From Myroides phaeus (GTDB lineage: Bacteria > Bacteroidota > Bacteroidia > Flavobacteriales > Flavobacteriaceae), in the NCBI RefSeq assembly GCF_009799805.1, contig NZ_CP047050.1, positions 448,001 to 512,000 on the forward strand: 64,000 bases of DNA, read 5' to 3'. Within the stretch, counting starts at the first letter, position 1, and each line of letters opens with the position of its first letter. Made by a program: the position numbers and the translations under genes. Positions 18,411 through 27,790 of this stretch are shown here, one piece after another. The notes under the pieces are model-generated. The model was not told the origin of the DNA. It saw only the letters and a program-made list of their open reading frames with translations, and searched no databases.

Positions 18411-19880
18411 TTATCGTTTTAAAAACTTACTAATAAACTTCATTAAAACTTGTCTTATTCCAATTACCCAATTGGTGCGGAAGATAAAATACCCGTTGAT
18501 AACTAAAACAAGTGCTACGCGAATACATAGTTCGAATAAAGGATGAATATTCATCGGTATTGCAAATACTCCTAAAACAACCAACACCATTGTCATCAAT
18601 AGCTTGAAGAACTGAAGGTCGAAAGGCCATAGTTTCATCTTGTGATAGATGTAGTATGTCTTTGCAATATTAAATAAGGTTAATGACAATAAAGAAGCTA
18701 ACCCTACTCCAAATATACCAAGTGTAGTTTGTGTCAACAACAAGTAATTTAGAGCTACATTTAATACCATTAAACTTAGTATGGACACAAGGTTAAAGCG
18801 ATAGTATTTTGAGTAAGAAATTATTTCACTATTGAATCCTGTTGACATATTTATAACCACATTTACTCCCAATAAATAGATTATAGGGATAGATGGGGCT
18901 AACTTATCATAAGTAGGTAGTAATCTAAACAACGGCTCTATTCCGACTGCTACACACGTAAACAATAGCATTCCTATAAAGAATAAATTACGAGCTACTT
19001 CTTTATACTTCTGGTTAAGTTCACGTAATTGAACTCTCTTAATCAAATCTGAAATGATAGGAGCATATAAAGCAAACACACCTGTAGCTGGAATTGCTAA
19101 GGTTGAGGCAAGGGTAACTCCGATATTATATGTTCCGTTGGCTTCGTAAGAAATGAAATATGGTATCATTAGTGAATCTACTCGAAAGGCAAAAAAAGAA
19201 CCAAAGCTACCTGCAAATGCGAATAGACTATAAGAGTAATATTCTTTTTTACTGACTGATTGAAATAAGTCTTTATAATTCCAATGCCATTTGTATTTGA
19301 AGTGCTTATAAATATAAACCCCTATTACAAATGCAACGATATAATAGGCAATGATGTAATATCCTATAGCTTGATTAATTGTATAACCTGTATAAATCAC
19401 CATTAAAAAAACGGCAGGTAAAGCTATTTTAGGAATTATCTTTTCAAAGAATGTGGGAAAAGACAACTTCTGCAAATTGGTAGCTTGCCTTCTGAATAGC
19501 TCAATATAAGCCATTGCTATTGCCAATGGAAATCCCATATAGACATATTTAATGTCATCTCCTTTGTAGAAAAAAGAGCCAACATAAATAAGTCCACCTA
19601 CTACCAAAGCGAGCTTTCCTAAGGATAGTAAACTAAAACTGAATAGTTTTTTTTGTAAGTTCTCGGTTAAATTGGGATAGAAGTTAATTAACGCGTGTGT
19701 ACTTCCAAGTACAATGATAGGAAATAGTATTTGTGCACAAGCATCAACAAAGCGAATGATACCAAGCATTTCTTTGTCTTGAGGGTAAATTAAAACAGTA
19801 GATATTACACCTATTAATACCCCGATGTAATTAATCGCGGTAAACAAAAAGGCTTGTTTTGTAGAAATCTTACTCCCCAT
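18411..19880 (-). CDS. oligosaccharide flippase / polysaccharide biosynthesis membrane protein
   Basis: A 489-residue protein with about fourteen transmembrane helices, of the MATE/Wzx (polysaccharide_synt) superfamily. These proteins flip undecaprenyl-linked sugar units across the inner membrane. The N-terminus (STKQAFLFTAINYIGVLIGVISTVLIYP) and the segment FAGSFGSFFAFRVDSLMIPYF around residues 220-240 are typical. It is divergent from a family 2 glycosyltransferase gene, and a mannose-1-phosphate guanylyltransferase lies 3 kb away, consistent with a surface-glycan role. A CAAATATA (-7 box, minus strand) at 19901-19908 may start its transcript. Confidence 0.85.
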   Translation of the reverse strand: MGSKISTKQAFLFTAINYIGVLIGVISTVLIYPQDKEMLGIIRFVDACAQILFPIIVLGSTHALINFYPNLTENLQKKLFSFSLLSLGKLALVVGGLIYVGSFFYKGDDIKYVYMGFPLAIAMAYIELFRRQATNLQKLSFPTFFEKIIPKIALPAVFLMVIYTGYTINQAIGYYIIAYYIVAFVIGVYIYKHFKYKWHWNYKDLFQSVSKKEYYSYSLFAFAGSFGSFFAFRVDSLMIPYFISYEANGTYNIGVTLASTLAIPATGVFALYAPIISDLIKRVQLRELNQKYKEVARNLFFIGMLLFTCVAVGIEPLFRLLPTYDKLAPSIPIIYLLGVNVVINMSTGFNSEIISYSKYYRFNLVSILSLMVLNVALNYLLLTQTTLGIFGVGLASLLSLTLFNIAKTYYIYHKMKLWPFDLQFFKLLMTMVLVVLGVFAIPMNIHPLFELCIRVALVLVINGYFIFRTNWVIGIRQVLMKFISKFLKR

Positions 19881-20001
19881 TAATTAACTTATTATGCTTA
19901 CAAATATACTTCCTAATAAATGCTTAACTACTATTTTTTTTAAATTTGTCTTTTGATGGTTATCTTAGACTATTAATCTAAATTTTCAAGACTTAAAGAT
20001 A

Positions 20002-20856
20002 ATGAACTATATTGTTATTATGCCTGCGTTTAATGAGGCGGATTTTATATCCAAAACATTAGATAGTATGGTACAGCAAACTTTGCCTCCCGTACAACTC
20101 ATCGTGGTCAATGACAATTCTACTGATAATACAGCGACTATTGTTCAACAGTATGCGAACAACTATTCTTGGATTACTCTTGTCAACAAACAATCTGAGG
20201 CCATTCATTTACCGGGTAGTAAGGTTGTTCAAGCGTTTAACTATGGTTTAGATTCTCTTGCCCCTGTATTAGATTACGACTTTATTGTAAAATTAGATGC
20301 AGATTTAATCTTACCTACTAACTATTTTAAAACTATTGCTAATACGTTCGCAGCAGATAATACAATCGGTATGGTTGGAGGATTTGCTTATATTGAGAAA
20401 AGTGGACAATGGATTTTAGAAAACTTAACTGATAAAGAACATATTCGTGGTGCGTTTAAAGCCTATAGAAAATCGTGCTTTGAGCAAATTGGTGGTTTGA
20501 GAACAGCTATGGGATGGGACACTGTCGATGAATTACTATGTCGTTTTTACAATTGGAAAGTAGTCACTATTGAATCTCTCAAAGTGAAACATCTTAAACC
20601 TACAGGTGCTAATTATGATAAGTCTGCAAGATATAAACAAGGTGAGGCTTTTTACAGACTCCACTACGGTTTAGTTATTACAGCTATCGCTGGTTTAAAA
20701 TTGGCAACTAAAAAGAAAAAAACACTTCTTTTTGTAGATTATCTGAAAGGGTACTTCAAAGCACAAAGAGAAAAACAACCTTATTTAGTGAATGAAGAAC
20801 AAGGTAAATTCATTAGAAAATACCGCTGGCAGAAGATAAAATCTAAACTGCTTTAG
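20002..20856 (+). CDS. glycosyltransferase family 2
   Basis: A 284-residue GT-A fold enzyme: nucleotide-sugar binding start IVIMPAFNEADFISKTLDS, VVNDNSTDNT, and the metal-binding DAD (D99, D101) in KLDADLI. The later segment GWDTVDELLCRF resembles the acceptor-side ED/DE motif. There is no membrane anchor, so it should be cytoplasmic. TAAATTTG at 19941-19948 is a possible -7 box. Divergent from the flippase gene, 67 bp before mlaE. The sugar and acceptor are unknown. Confidence 0.9.
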   Translation: MNYIVIMPAFNEADFISKTLDSMVQQTLPPVQLIVVNDNSTDNTATIVQQYANNYSWITLVNKQSEAIHLPGSKVVQAFNYGLDSLAPVLDYDFIVKLDADLILPTNYFKTIANTFAADNTIGMVGGFAYIEKSGQWILENLTDKEHIRGAFKAYRKSCFEQIGGLRTAMGWDTVDELLCRFYNWKVVTIESLKVKHLKPTGANYDKSARYKQGEAFYRLHYGLVITAIAGLKLATKKKKTLLFVDYLKGYFKAQREKQPYLVNEEQGKFIRKYRWQKIKSKLL

Positions 20857-20923
20857 TCTTTTTTTGCTCTAATAAACTCAAAACTCATTTGTAATTGGTA
20901 ATTTAGCCGATATTTTAATTTTT

Positions 20924-21670
20924 ATGATCAAATCTGGATTAACACATATAGGACAGTACTTTCTTATGCTAAAAGAAATCTTTAGCAAGATGACTAAATG
21001 GAAGGTTATGAAAGAGCTTATTTTTAAAGAAATTGATGACTTAATCATCGGTTCTTTAGGAATTGTTTGTTTCTTATCTTTCTTCGTAGGAGGTGTAGTT
21101 GCAATCCAAACAGCTTTAAACTTAACGAATCCTTTAATTCCAAAATACCTTATTGGTTTTGCAACAAGACAATCAGTAATTCTTGAGTTTGCTCCTACTT
21201 TTATATCAATCATTATGGCTGGTAAAATGGGATCTTTCATCACATCAAGCATCGGTACGATGAGAGTTACTGAACAAATTGACGCCTTGGAAGTGATGGG
21301 GGTTAGTTCATTAAACTACTTAGTTTTTCCAAAATTAGTTGCTGTTTTATTATACCCATTCGTTATTGGAATTAGTATGTTCCTTGGTATTTTAGGAGGA
21401 TGGTTTGGCGGTGTAATGGGAAATTTTGTTACATCAGAACAATTTATAATTGGATTACAAGACACTTTCATTCCTTTCCACGTTGCGTATGCTTTTATTA
21501 AAACAGCGTTATTTGGTTTCCTTTTAGCAACCATTCCGTCTTACTTTGGATATTATATGAAAGGTGGAGCTCTTGAAGTTGGTAAAGCGAGTACAACTGC
21601 TTTCGTATGGACAAGTGTAGCTATCATTTTGACAAACTACGTATTAACCTCTCTTCTTTTAAGTAATTAA
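20924..21670 (+). CDS. mlaE: ABC transporter permease, MlaE family
   Basis: A 248-residue permease of the MCE/Mla lipid transport system, which moves phospholipids between outer and inner membranes. Five to six transmembrane helices; the conserved segments SFFVGGVVAIQTALNL and MAGKMGSFITSSIGTMRVTEQIDALEVMG are hallmarks. The stop is only 3 bp before the mlaF start, so the two are co-transcribed. The MCE-domain component MlaD is not adjacent. Confidence 0.93.
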   Translation: MIKSGLTHIGQYFLMLKEIFSKMTKWKVMKELIFKEIDDLIIGSLGIVCFLSFFVGGVVAIQTALNLTNPLIPKYLIGFATRQSVILEFAPTFISIIMAGKMGSFITSSIGTMRVTEQIDALEVMGVSSLNYLVFPKLVAVLLYPFVIGISMFLGILGGWFGGVMGNFVTSEQFIIGLQDTFIPFHVAYAFIKTALFGFLLATIPSYFGYYMKGGALEVGKASTTAFVWTSVAIILTNYVLTSLLLSN

Positions 21671-21673
21671 GAT

Positions 21674-22450
21674 ATGATTGAAGTAAAAGATATAATTAAA
21701 TCATTTGATGGTACTCAGGTTTTAAAAGGAATCAGTACTACATTTGAAACAGGAAAAACAAACCTAATTATTGGACAGAGTGGTTCTGGTAAGACAGTAT
21801 TACTTAAAACACTATTAGGTATTCACACTCCTGATAGCGGTCATATTTCTTTTGATGGGCGTATTTATGCTAATCTAACTCAAAAGGAAAAAAGAGACTT
21901 ACGTACTGAAATTGGAATGGTATTCCAAGGTAGTGCACTTTTCGACTCAATGACTGTTGAAGAAAACATTGCTTTTCCTCTTAAAATGTTTACTACAAAA
22001 ACAGAGAAAGAGATTAAAATGCGTGTTGACGAGGTAATTGAACGTGTTAATTTAATCAATGCTCATAAAAAAAGACCTGCTGAAATATCAGGTGGTATGC
22101 AAAAAAGGGTTGCTATTGCAAGAGCAATTGTAAATAATCCGAAATACTTATTTTGTGATGAGCCTAACTCAGGATTGGATCCTAAAACAGCTATTGTAAT
22201 TGATAACTTGATTCAAGAGATCACTCACGAATATGGTATTACAACCGTTATTAATACACACGATATGAACTCTGTTCTTGAAATTGGAGAACATATTGTA
22301 TTCCTTAAAAATGGGGTTTTAGCTTGGTCTGGTAACAATAAAGAAATCATTCAGACAAATAATGAAGATGTTGTAGATTTCGTTTATTCTTCTGAGTTAT
22401 TTAGAATGGTACGTGAAGCAATAAGACACATTGGAAAAGAGAATAAATAA
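21674..22450 (+). CDS. mlaF: ABC transporter ATP-binding protein, MlaF family
   Basis: A 258-residue ATPase partner of MlaE. Walker A GQSGSGKT (34-41), signature ISGGMQKRVAIARA, Walker B YLFCDEPNSGLDP and H-loop NTHDMNSV are all present. The C-terminal segment after residue 230 matches MlaF-type tails. A terminator closes the mlaEF unit, so mlaD must be elsewhere in the genome. Confidence 0.93.
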   Translation: MIEVKDIIKSFDGTQVLKGISTTFETGKTNLIIGQSGSGKTVLLKTLLGIHTPDSGHISFDGRIYANLTQKEKRDLRTEIGMVFQGSALFDSMTVEENIAFPLKMFTTKTEKEIKMRVDEVIERVNLINAHKKRPAEISGGMQKRVAIARAIVNNPKYLFCDEPNSGLDPKTAIVIDNLIQEITHEYGITTVINTHDMNSVLEIGEHIVFLKNGVLAWSGNNKEIIQTNNEDVVDFVYSSELFRMVREAIRHIGKENK

Positions 22451-22463
22451 TATATTAAGTAAG

Positions 22464-22494
22464 AAAGGTTCAGTAAAAAACTGAGCCTTTTTTT
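22464..22494 (+). terminator. intrinsic terminator after mlaF
   Basis: Perfect stem AAAGGTTCAG / CTGAGCCTTT with a 7-nt loop and seven following T. Confidence 0.9.
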
Positions 22495-22602
22495 ATATTA
22501 CAAAATAGACTCCCATTAGCAAGTACACAAAAGACATAAGAAGCTTAATAAACCACTTTTTAAACCACTTTCTTTTGTTTACTTAATGTTGAGGGTGCAG
22601 AT

Positions 22603-22642
22603 AAAACAAAAGGCTTAGAGATACCTCTAAGCCTTTTGTTTT
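22603..22642. terminator. intrinsic terminator of the manC operon
   Basis: Perfect 18-bp stem with a 4-nt loop; core AAGGCTTAGAG. A/T runs lie on both flanks. It lies 23 bp past the mannose-1-phosphate guanylyltransferase stop on the minus strand. Confidence 0.92.
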
Positions 22643-22665
22643 AAAATATAATCGATGTTTATCGC

Positions 22666-23754
22666 TTAATCTTCTGACTTGTTTTTCTTCTCCAATTCAG
22701 ATTCTACATAACGACTAACATTTTTAATTTCCTGTTCTTTTCTCTTCGGATAAATTAATAAGATATCTTCCTTATCAACTATGATATAATCGTTTAAACC
22801 ATCAATAACAACTGTCTTATCTTTATCTGTACGTACTACGTTATTTGTAGCATTATTAAAGAAAGCCTGTGCGTTAACTATGGCATTATCAGAATTATCT
22901 TTTGGTAACTTATCATACAAAGATCCCCAAGTACCTAAGTCATTCCAATCAAAAGTAGCTGGTAGCACATATACATTGTTTGCTTTCTCCATTACAGCAT
23001 AGTCAATAGAAATATTCTCTGCCATTGAATAATTTTCATCTATAAACGACTTTTCATCAGCTGTATTATACTTTTCAAATCCTTGGTCGAAAAGCTCTGA
23101 CATCGCAGGTTGAAACTCAGAAAACGCATCCAGTATTGCTCCTACACTCCATACAAAAATACCGGAGTTCCATAAGAAATGACGACTTTGAACAAATTTA
23201 CGTGCAGTTGCATAATCAGGCTTTTCACGAAACTGAACTACTTTCTTAATAGGTCTTGAGTCTAACTTATTAAACTCAATATAACCATATCCTGTATTTG
23301 GAAAAGTAGGTAAAATACCCAATGTCATTAAAACACTATCGCGCTCACAAACATCAAATGTACGCTGTAAATTCGAAATGAATTGCAACTCATCTTCAAT
23401 CCAATGATCACTTGGTGCAACTACCATTACAGCATTTGGATTGTTCTTTTTAATTTTCATAGCAGCATAAAGAATACAAGGTGCTGTATTTCTCATTGCT
23501 GGTTCCAATATAATATTATTGTCAGCTACTAATGGCAATTGTTCCTTTACAATACCCTTGTAATTCTCGTGCGTAAGTATCAAAATATTCTCTTGAGGAA
23601 TAAGTTGCGACAAACGCTTGAAAGTCTTTTGAATCAGAGTATCCCCTGAACCAAGCATATCGTGAAACTGTTTTGGAAACTCAGGAGTACTAACCGGCCA
23701 AAAACGTGACCCTACTCCTCCTGCCATTATAACAGCATAGTAATTTGAACTCAT
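22666..23754 (-). CDS. manC: mannose-1-phosphate guanylyltransferase
   Basis: A 362-residue cytoplasmic enzyme that makes GDP-mannose from mannose-1-phosphate and GTP, feeding surface glycans. Nucleotidyltransferase motif AVIMAGGVGSRFWP, followed by FPKQF; metal-binding APSDHWIED near residue 117; RFREKPDYATA-like VQFREKPDYA; and NSGIFVW. The length fits the single-function type without a phosphomannose isomerase domain. It is the last gene of a tight four-gene operon (7-bp gap to the SprT-like gene). Confidence 0.93.
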   Translation of the reverse strand: MSSNYYAVIMAGGVGSRFWPVSTPEFPKQFHDMLGSGDTLIQKTFKRLSQLIPQENILILTHENYKGIVKEQLPLVADNNIILEPAMRNTAPCILYAAMKIKKNNPNAVMVVAPSDHWIEDELQFISNLQRTFDVCERDSVLMTLGILPTFPNTGYGYIEFNKLDSRPIKKVVQFREKPDYATARKFVQSRHFLWNSGIFVWSVGAILDAFSEFQPAMSELFDQGFEKYNTADEKSFIDENYSMAENISIDYAVMEKANNVYVLPATFDWNDLGTWGSLYDKLPKDNSDNAIVNAQAFFNNATNNVVRTDKDKTVVIDGLNDYIIVDKEDILLIYPKRKEQEIKNVSRYVESELEKKNKSED

Positions 23755-23761
23755 ATATATA

Positions 23762-24385
23762 TTATCTATTTACAACATAATGAGTCAATATTTCTACTTC
23801 AGCATTCGCTTTAAAAGTGTAAATACGACCCGTTGATACTTCTAAGCATTCAAACCTTTTAACTCTTAAAGGTCCTCTTTTAAATATTTTCCCATTATGC
23901 GTTCTAAAATGACTTCCTAATGGAATCTCATATATAAAACACGTGTTATCACTTTTATCCTGAACATTATACCTTCTCATTGCTATAGACAGCCTATCAT
24001 CTGTATCACTACTCGCTGATGGGTTCCTAAAGTGATTAGCCAAGAGCGGTAACAAAGCATTTGGAAAAACTTCTGGTCTTAAAAAAGGTAACATTAATAG
24101 TTGAAAAGTCTTTTTCCATTCAACACCATGTGGCTTTATACGACCACCATATTTCTGAAAAGCTACTAAATGCGCTATTTCATGAATTAAGGTCATTAAA
24201 AACCGATAAGGATTAAGATTTGAATTTACAGTAATTAAATGCTTTCCATCAGTATTTCTAGTATAATCACCGTGTCTTGTAACACGTTCATTTACTATCT
24301 TAAGATGTACCTCATAATGTTTAATCAACTCAAATACCCCTCCTAATGCTTGTTCTGGTATGTAAGGTCTTAACTTTTCTATCAA
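23762..24385 (-). CDS. SprT-like zinc metalloprotease domain protein
   Basis: A 207-residue protein with an SprT-like core: HEIAH (H68, E69, H72) in LMTLIHEIAHLVAFQ, and H86 in IKPHGVEW as the probable third ligand. Bacterial SprT-like proteins are poorly characterised relatives of SPRTN, which cleaves DNA-protein crosslinks; that role is not shown here. The C-terminal part (about 125-205) is beta-rich without the usual four-Cys zinc ribbon. Third gene of the four-gene operon. Confidence 0.85.
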   Translation of the reverse strand: MIEKLRPYIPEQALGGVFELIKHYEVHLKIVNERVTRHGDYTRNTDGKHLITVNSNLNPYRFLMTLIHEIAHLVAFQKYGGRIKPHGVEWKKTFQLLMLPFLRPEVFPNALLPLLANHFRNPSASSDTDDRLSIAMRRYNVQDKSDNTCFIYEIPLGSHFRTHNGKIFKRGPLRVKRFECLEVSTGRIYTFKANAEVEILTHYVVNR

Positions 24386-24397
24386 TTTTATTTACTT

Positions 24398-25075
24398 TTA
24401 AGGAGTTGTACTTGATACTTGAAGCACTTTCCCATTAAAAAACTTATTACCATTGATAGCAAAATTACAAATATAATCTGCCATCTCATCTGGAGTAATT
24501 GGCGCTTGATAACCTGGAAATGCCTCTTCTAACATTTCTGTTTGCACTGCACCTAAAGCTACAACATTGAAATAAATTCCTTTGTCTTTATATTCTTCAG
24601 CTAATAATTCACTCAAAATCGTAACAGCTCCTTTACTCGAACTGTAAGCAGCTAAACCACCAAATTTCATTACCCCTTGAACTCCTCCCATACTACTAAT
24701 GGTAACAACGTGGCTGTTTACTTTCATATATGGAATGCAAAGCTGAATTAGGCGTGCTACACCAAAAACATTTACTTGGTATACACTATCAAAATCTTGC
24801 TTCGTAAGTTGTTCAAATGGCTTATTAACAATAGCTCCAGCATTATTTACAAGAACGTCTACGTGTTTCCAATTGTCCTCAAGAAAAATAGAAACTTTCT
24901 TTAAGTCCTCTTCCTTTGTAATATCTACAGACAAACAAATAACATTAGTCATTCCTAATAATTCTTCAGAAACCTTACGTGAGATAGCTAAAACATTATG
25001 TCCTAATGCAGCAAACTTCTTCACAGTTTCTAATCCAATACCTCTACTAGTACCTGTTACAATTATATTTTTCAT
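24398..25075 (-). CDS. short-chain dehydrogenase/reductase
   Basis: A 225-residue classical SDR. Cofactor motif TGTSRGIG (7-14), NNAG near residue 77, catalytic serine at S127/S128 in TISSMGG, and YSSSK (Y144, K148). The length is slightly below the usual 240-250. It is one base away from the stop of the upstream M28 peptidase gene and 12 bp before the SprT-like gene, so translation is probably coupled. The substrate is unknown. Confidence 0.88.
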   Translation of the reverse strand: MKNIIVTGTSRGIGLETVKKFAALGHNVLAISRKVSEELLGMTNVICLSVDITKEEDLKKVSIFLEDNWKHVDVLVNNAGAIVNKPFEQLTKQDFDSVYQVNVFGVARLIQLCIPYMKVNSHVVTISSMGGVQGVMKFGGLAAYSSSKGAVTILSELLAEEYKDKGIYFNVVALGAVQTEMLEEAFPGYQAPITPDEMADYICNFAINGNKFFNGKVLQVSSTTP

Positions 25076-25076
25076 A

Positions 25077-26009
25077 TTATTTCAATCTTATATCTCCTGT
25101 AGGTAAATTAACTAGTTTACTAACTACAGGTATTAATTTATTAGTAAATGAAGTCATGAAATCTAAGTCCATAAATTGAGCCTCATCTTTTACATGATGA
25201 TAATATTCATAATTCTCAAAGTCAAATGAACTAAAGCTTTGACTTGGAATCTTAAATTCTAAATAAAACGGATAGTTATCTGAACGTTTAAATAGTTTAA
25301 ACTCCTCTGCCTTTTCAAGCTTGCCTACCAATGGTTCACCTGCAAGCTCATTCAATTTCTCAGCAAGATTTGATTCATCATAACCTGTTAAGTAAGTCAT
25401 ATAATCACGCTTCATAGCTAAACCTAACATCTCAAAGTTAAGCATAGAAACCACATTTACATTTTCACTTTTTAATCGTTTTGCTAAATGTTTTGATCCC
25501 CATAATCCCTTTTCTTCACCAGTAAAAAAAGCAACTAATATAGTTCTCTTATTATCCATTTTAGTTAAGTTTCTGGCTAATTCAAGCATAATTGCACTAC
25601 CTGCAGCATTGTCATTTGCTCCATTAGCAATTGAATCACCATCTATCGCTTTTTGAATGCCAATATGATCAAAGTGAGCCCCCAACACAACTACTTCATC
25701 CTTCAAAACTTTATCATTTCCTGGAATAACACCTACAACATTCCAACTATTATTTACATTACTTAAAGTATCATTATATGAGGTAAAGAAAGGAGAGATA
25801 CCATAACCTGCTAAGTGTTCACTTAAAAAACTTGCAGCTTTTCTATTTCCTTCTGCATCAGTATCACGTCCCTCTAACTCATCTGATGCTAAATAATATA
25901 AAGTATTTGAAATACGCTCTTTATCTGCTCTTACTAATTCTGTTGACGATGACTTCATAGTAGAACATCCTACTAACAATAGTCCAACCAGAAAACTATA
26001 TAATTTCAT
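25077..26009 (-). CDS. M28-family metallopeptidase lipoprotein
   Basis: A 310-residue zinc aminopeptidase-like lipoprotein. Lipobox LVGC with acylated C15. M28 motifs: GAHFDH (H112, D114), GANDNAAG (D133), FFTGEEKG (E165, E166), NFEMLG (E193) and a late His in YHHVKDEAQ. The protein probably sits on the outer or inner membrane and trims peptides. It is the first gene of the four-gene operon. CAAAAATA at 26025-26032 (minus-strand TATTTTTG) may be its -7 box. Confidence 0.9.
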   Translation of the reverse strand: MKLYSFLVGLLLVGCSTMKSSSTELVRADKERISNTLYYLASDELEGRDTDAEGNRKAASFLSEHLAGYGISPFFTSYNDTLSNVNNSWNVVGVIPGNDKVLKDEVVVLGAHFDHIGIQKAIDGDSIANGANDNAAGSAIMLELARNLTKMDNKRTILVAFFTGEEKGLWGSKHLAKRLKSENVNVVSMLNFEMLGLAMKRDYMTYLTGYDESNLAEKLNELAGEPLVGKLEKAEEFKLFKRSDNYPFYLEFKIPSQSFSSFDFENYEYYHHVKDEAQFMDLDFMTSFTNKLIPVVSKLVNLPTGDIRLK

Positions 26010-26102
26010 TTAAAATATTTTTATCAAAAATACAAAAAGCACTTTAACTTAAGAAAACAATTCAAGTTGAAAACGCGTAAAAAGAAGAAATCTATAAAAC
26101 AA

Positions 26103-26132
26103 AAAAGCCCATTTCGTTTGAAATGAGCTTTT
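26103..26132 (-). terminator. intrinsic terminator of the pdhA-aceF operon
   Basis: 13-bp stem with one C-A mismatch (AAAAGCTCATTTC on the minus strand), 4-nt loop, then a T-run on the minus strand. Confidence 0.8.
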
Positions 26133-26152
26133 AGTAATATTTATAATATTGA

Positions 26153-27781
26153 TTATGCCAACATTGTAACTGGATTCTCAATATAACTTCTTAATGTTTG
26201 TAAGAATTGTGCACCTGTTGCACCATCTACTGTTCTATGATCACAAGCTAAAGTTACAGTCATAGTATTACCAACAACAATTTGTCCATTTTTAACAACT
26301 GGTTTTTCAATAATTGCACCAACTGATAAAATAGCAGAGTTAGGTTGATTAATAATAGAAGTAAATGATTGAACTCCAAACATACCTAAATTAGATACAG
26401 TAAATGTACTTCCATCCATTTCAGCAGGTGTAAGTTTTTTAGTCTTAGCTTTTACAGCTAATTCTTTTACTTTTCCTCCAATAGACGTTAATGACATTTG
26501 ATCTGTAAAAGGTAATACAGGAACAACAAGACCATCTTCTACAGCTACAGCAACACCAATAGCAATATGGTGATTATAAACTGTTGCGTCTTCTCTCCAT
26601 TGTGTATTTACTTGAGGGTGTTTACGCAAAGCCATTGCACACGCTTTAACTACCATATCATTAAATGATACTTTTGTATCAGGTAAATCATTGATAATTT
26701 TACGAGATGCCATAGCATTATCCATATCAATCTCAATAGTTAAATAGTAATGAGGAGCAGTAAACTTAGACTCACCTAAACGACGAGCAATAGTTTTACG
26801 CATTTGAGAGTTTTTAACTTCTTCTACACTAACCTCACCAGCAGGAACAAAAGTTTTCACTTCAGTTTTTGCAGCAGGAGCTTGTACATTTTGAGCAGGA
26901 GCAGCAACTTTTGCAGCCGGAACAAAATTCTCAACATCTCTCTTGATGATACGTCCATTCTCTCCAGAACCTTTAACTTCATTTAAGTTAACACCTTTTT
27001 CTTCAGCAATTTTCTTAGCTAAAGGCGAAACAAAAATTCTACCAGAAGTAGTTGTTGATTCAACAACTGGAGCAGCAGCTACTTCCTCTTTAACAGACTC
27101 AACAACAGTTGAAGCCTCTTGTGCTGGAGCTGCTTCAGAAGCACCACCATTATTAATATTATTAAGTACAGCAGAAACATCAGTACCTTCTGGTCCTAAA
27201 ATAGCTAATACACTATCTACAGGAGCAGTCTCACCTTCTTGAATTCCCACATACAATAAAATTCCAGACTCAAATGCCTCAAATTCCATTGTTGCTTTAT
27301 CTGTTTCAATTTCAGCAAGAATATCACCTTCTTCTACTTTATCTCCAACTTTTTTGATCCAAGACGCAACTGTACCATCAGTCATAGTATCACTCAAACG
27401 AGGCATAGTTACAATCTTAACACCTGCTGGCATTGCTGCTTTTGGAGCAGGAGCTGCAACTTTAACTTCTTCTTGAGCGATTACTTTTTCTTCAGTCACT
27501 TCAGTTTTAGCACCTCCATTTACTAAAGATGAAATATCTTCTCCTTCATTACCAATAATAGCAAGTAATGAATCTACTGGAGCAGACTCTCCTTCTTGTA
27601 ATCCGATATATAGCAATGTTCCTTCGTGAAATGATTCGAATTCCATTGTTGCTTTATCTGTTTCAATTTCTGCTAAGATATCTCCTTCAGAAATCTTATC
27701 TCCAACTTTTTTTAACCATGCAGCCACAACACCTTCTGTCATAGTGTCGCTTAAGCGTGGCATTGTAATTACTTCTGCCAT
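26153..27781 (-). CDS. aceF: pyruvate dehydrogenase complex E2, dihydrolipoamide acetyltransferase
   Basis: A 542-residue E2 core that transfers acetyl groups from lipoyl arms to CoA. Two lipoyl domains with modified lysines K43 and K162 (ETDKATMEF in both), Ala/Pro/Val-rich linkers, a peripheral-subunit-binding domain at about 247-283 (SPLAKKIAEEKGV, GSGENGRIIKRDV) and the catalytic domain with H515 and D519 in DHRTVDG. It lies 9 bp downstream of pdhA. The E1-beta and E3 genes are not in this window. Confidence 0.95.
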   Translation of the reverse strand: MAEVITMPRLSDTMTEGVVAAWLKKVGDKISEGDILAEIETDKATMEFESFHEGTLLYIGLQEGESAPVDSLLAIIGNEGEDISSLVNGGAKTEVTEEKVIAQEEVKVAAPAPKAAMPAGVKIVTMPRLSDTMTDGTVASWIKKVGDKVEEGDILAEIETDKATMEFEAFESGILLYVGIQEGETAPVDSVLAILGPEGTDVSAVLNNINNGGASEAAPAQEASTVVESVKEEVAAAPVVESTTTSGRIFVSPLAKKIAEEKGVNLNEVKGSGENGRIIKRDVENFVPAAKVAAPAQNVQAPAAKTEVKTFVPAGEVSVEEVKNSQMRKTIARRLGESKFTAPHYYLTIEIDMDNAMASRKIINDLPDTKVSFNDMVVKACAMALRKHPQVNTQWREDATVYNHHIAIGVAVAVEDGLVVPVLPFTDQMSLTSIGGKVKELAVKAKTKKLTPAEMDGSTFTVSNLGMFGVQSFTSIINQPNSAILSVGAIIEKPVVKNGQIVVGNTMTVTLACDHRTVDGATGAQFLQTLRSYIENPVTMLA

Positions 27782-27790
27782 AACTTTTTT

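Noticed and set aside
22549..22572. Two tandem copies of TAAACCACTTT(T/C)
   Set aside because: Only two short copies in AT-rich intergenic DNA; likely chance or slippage.
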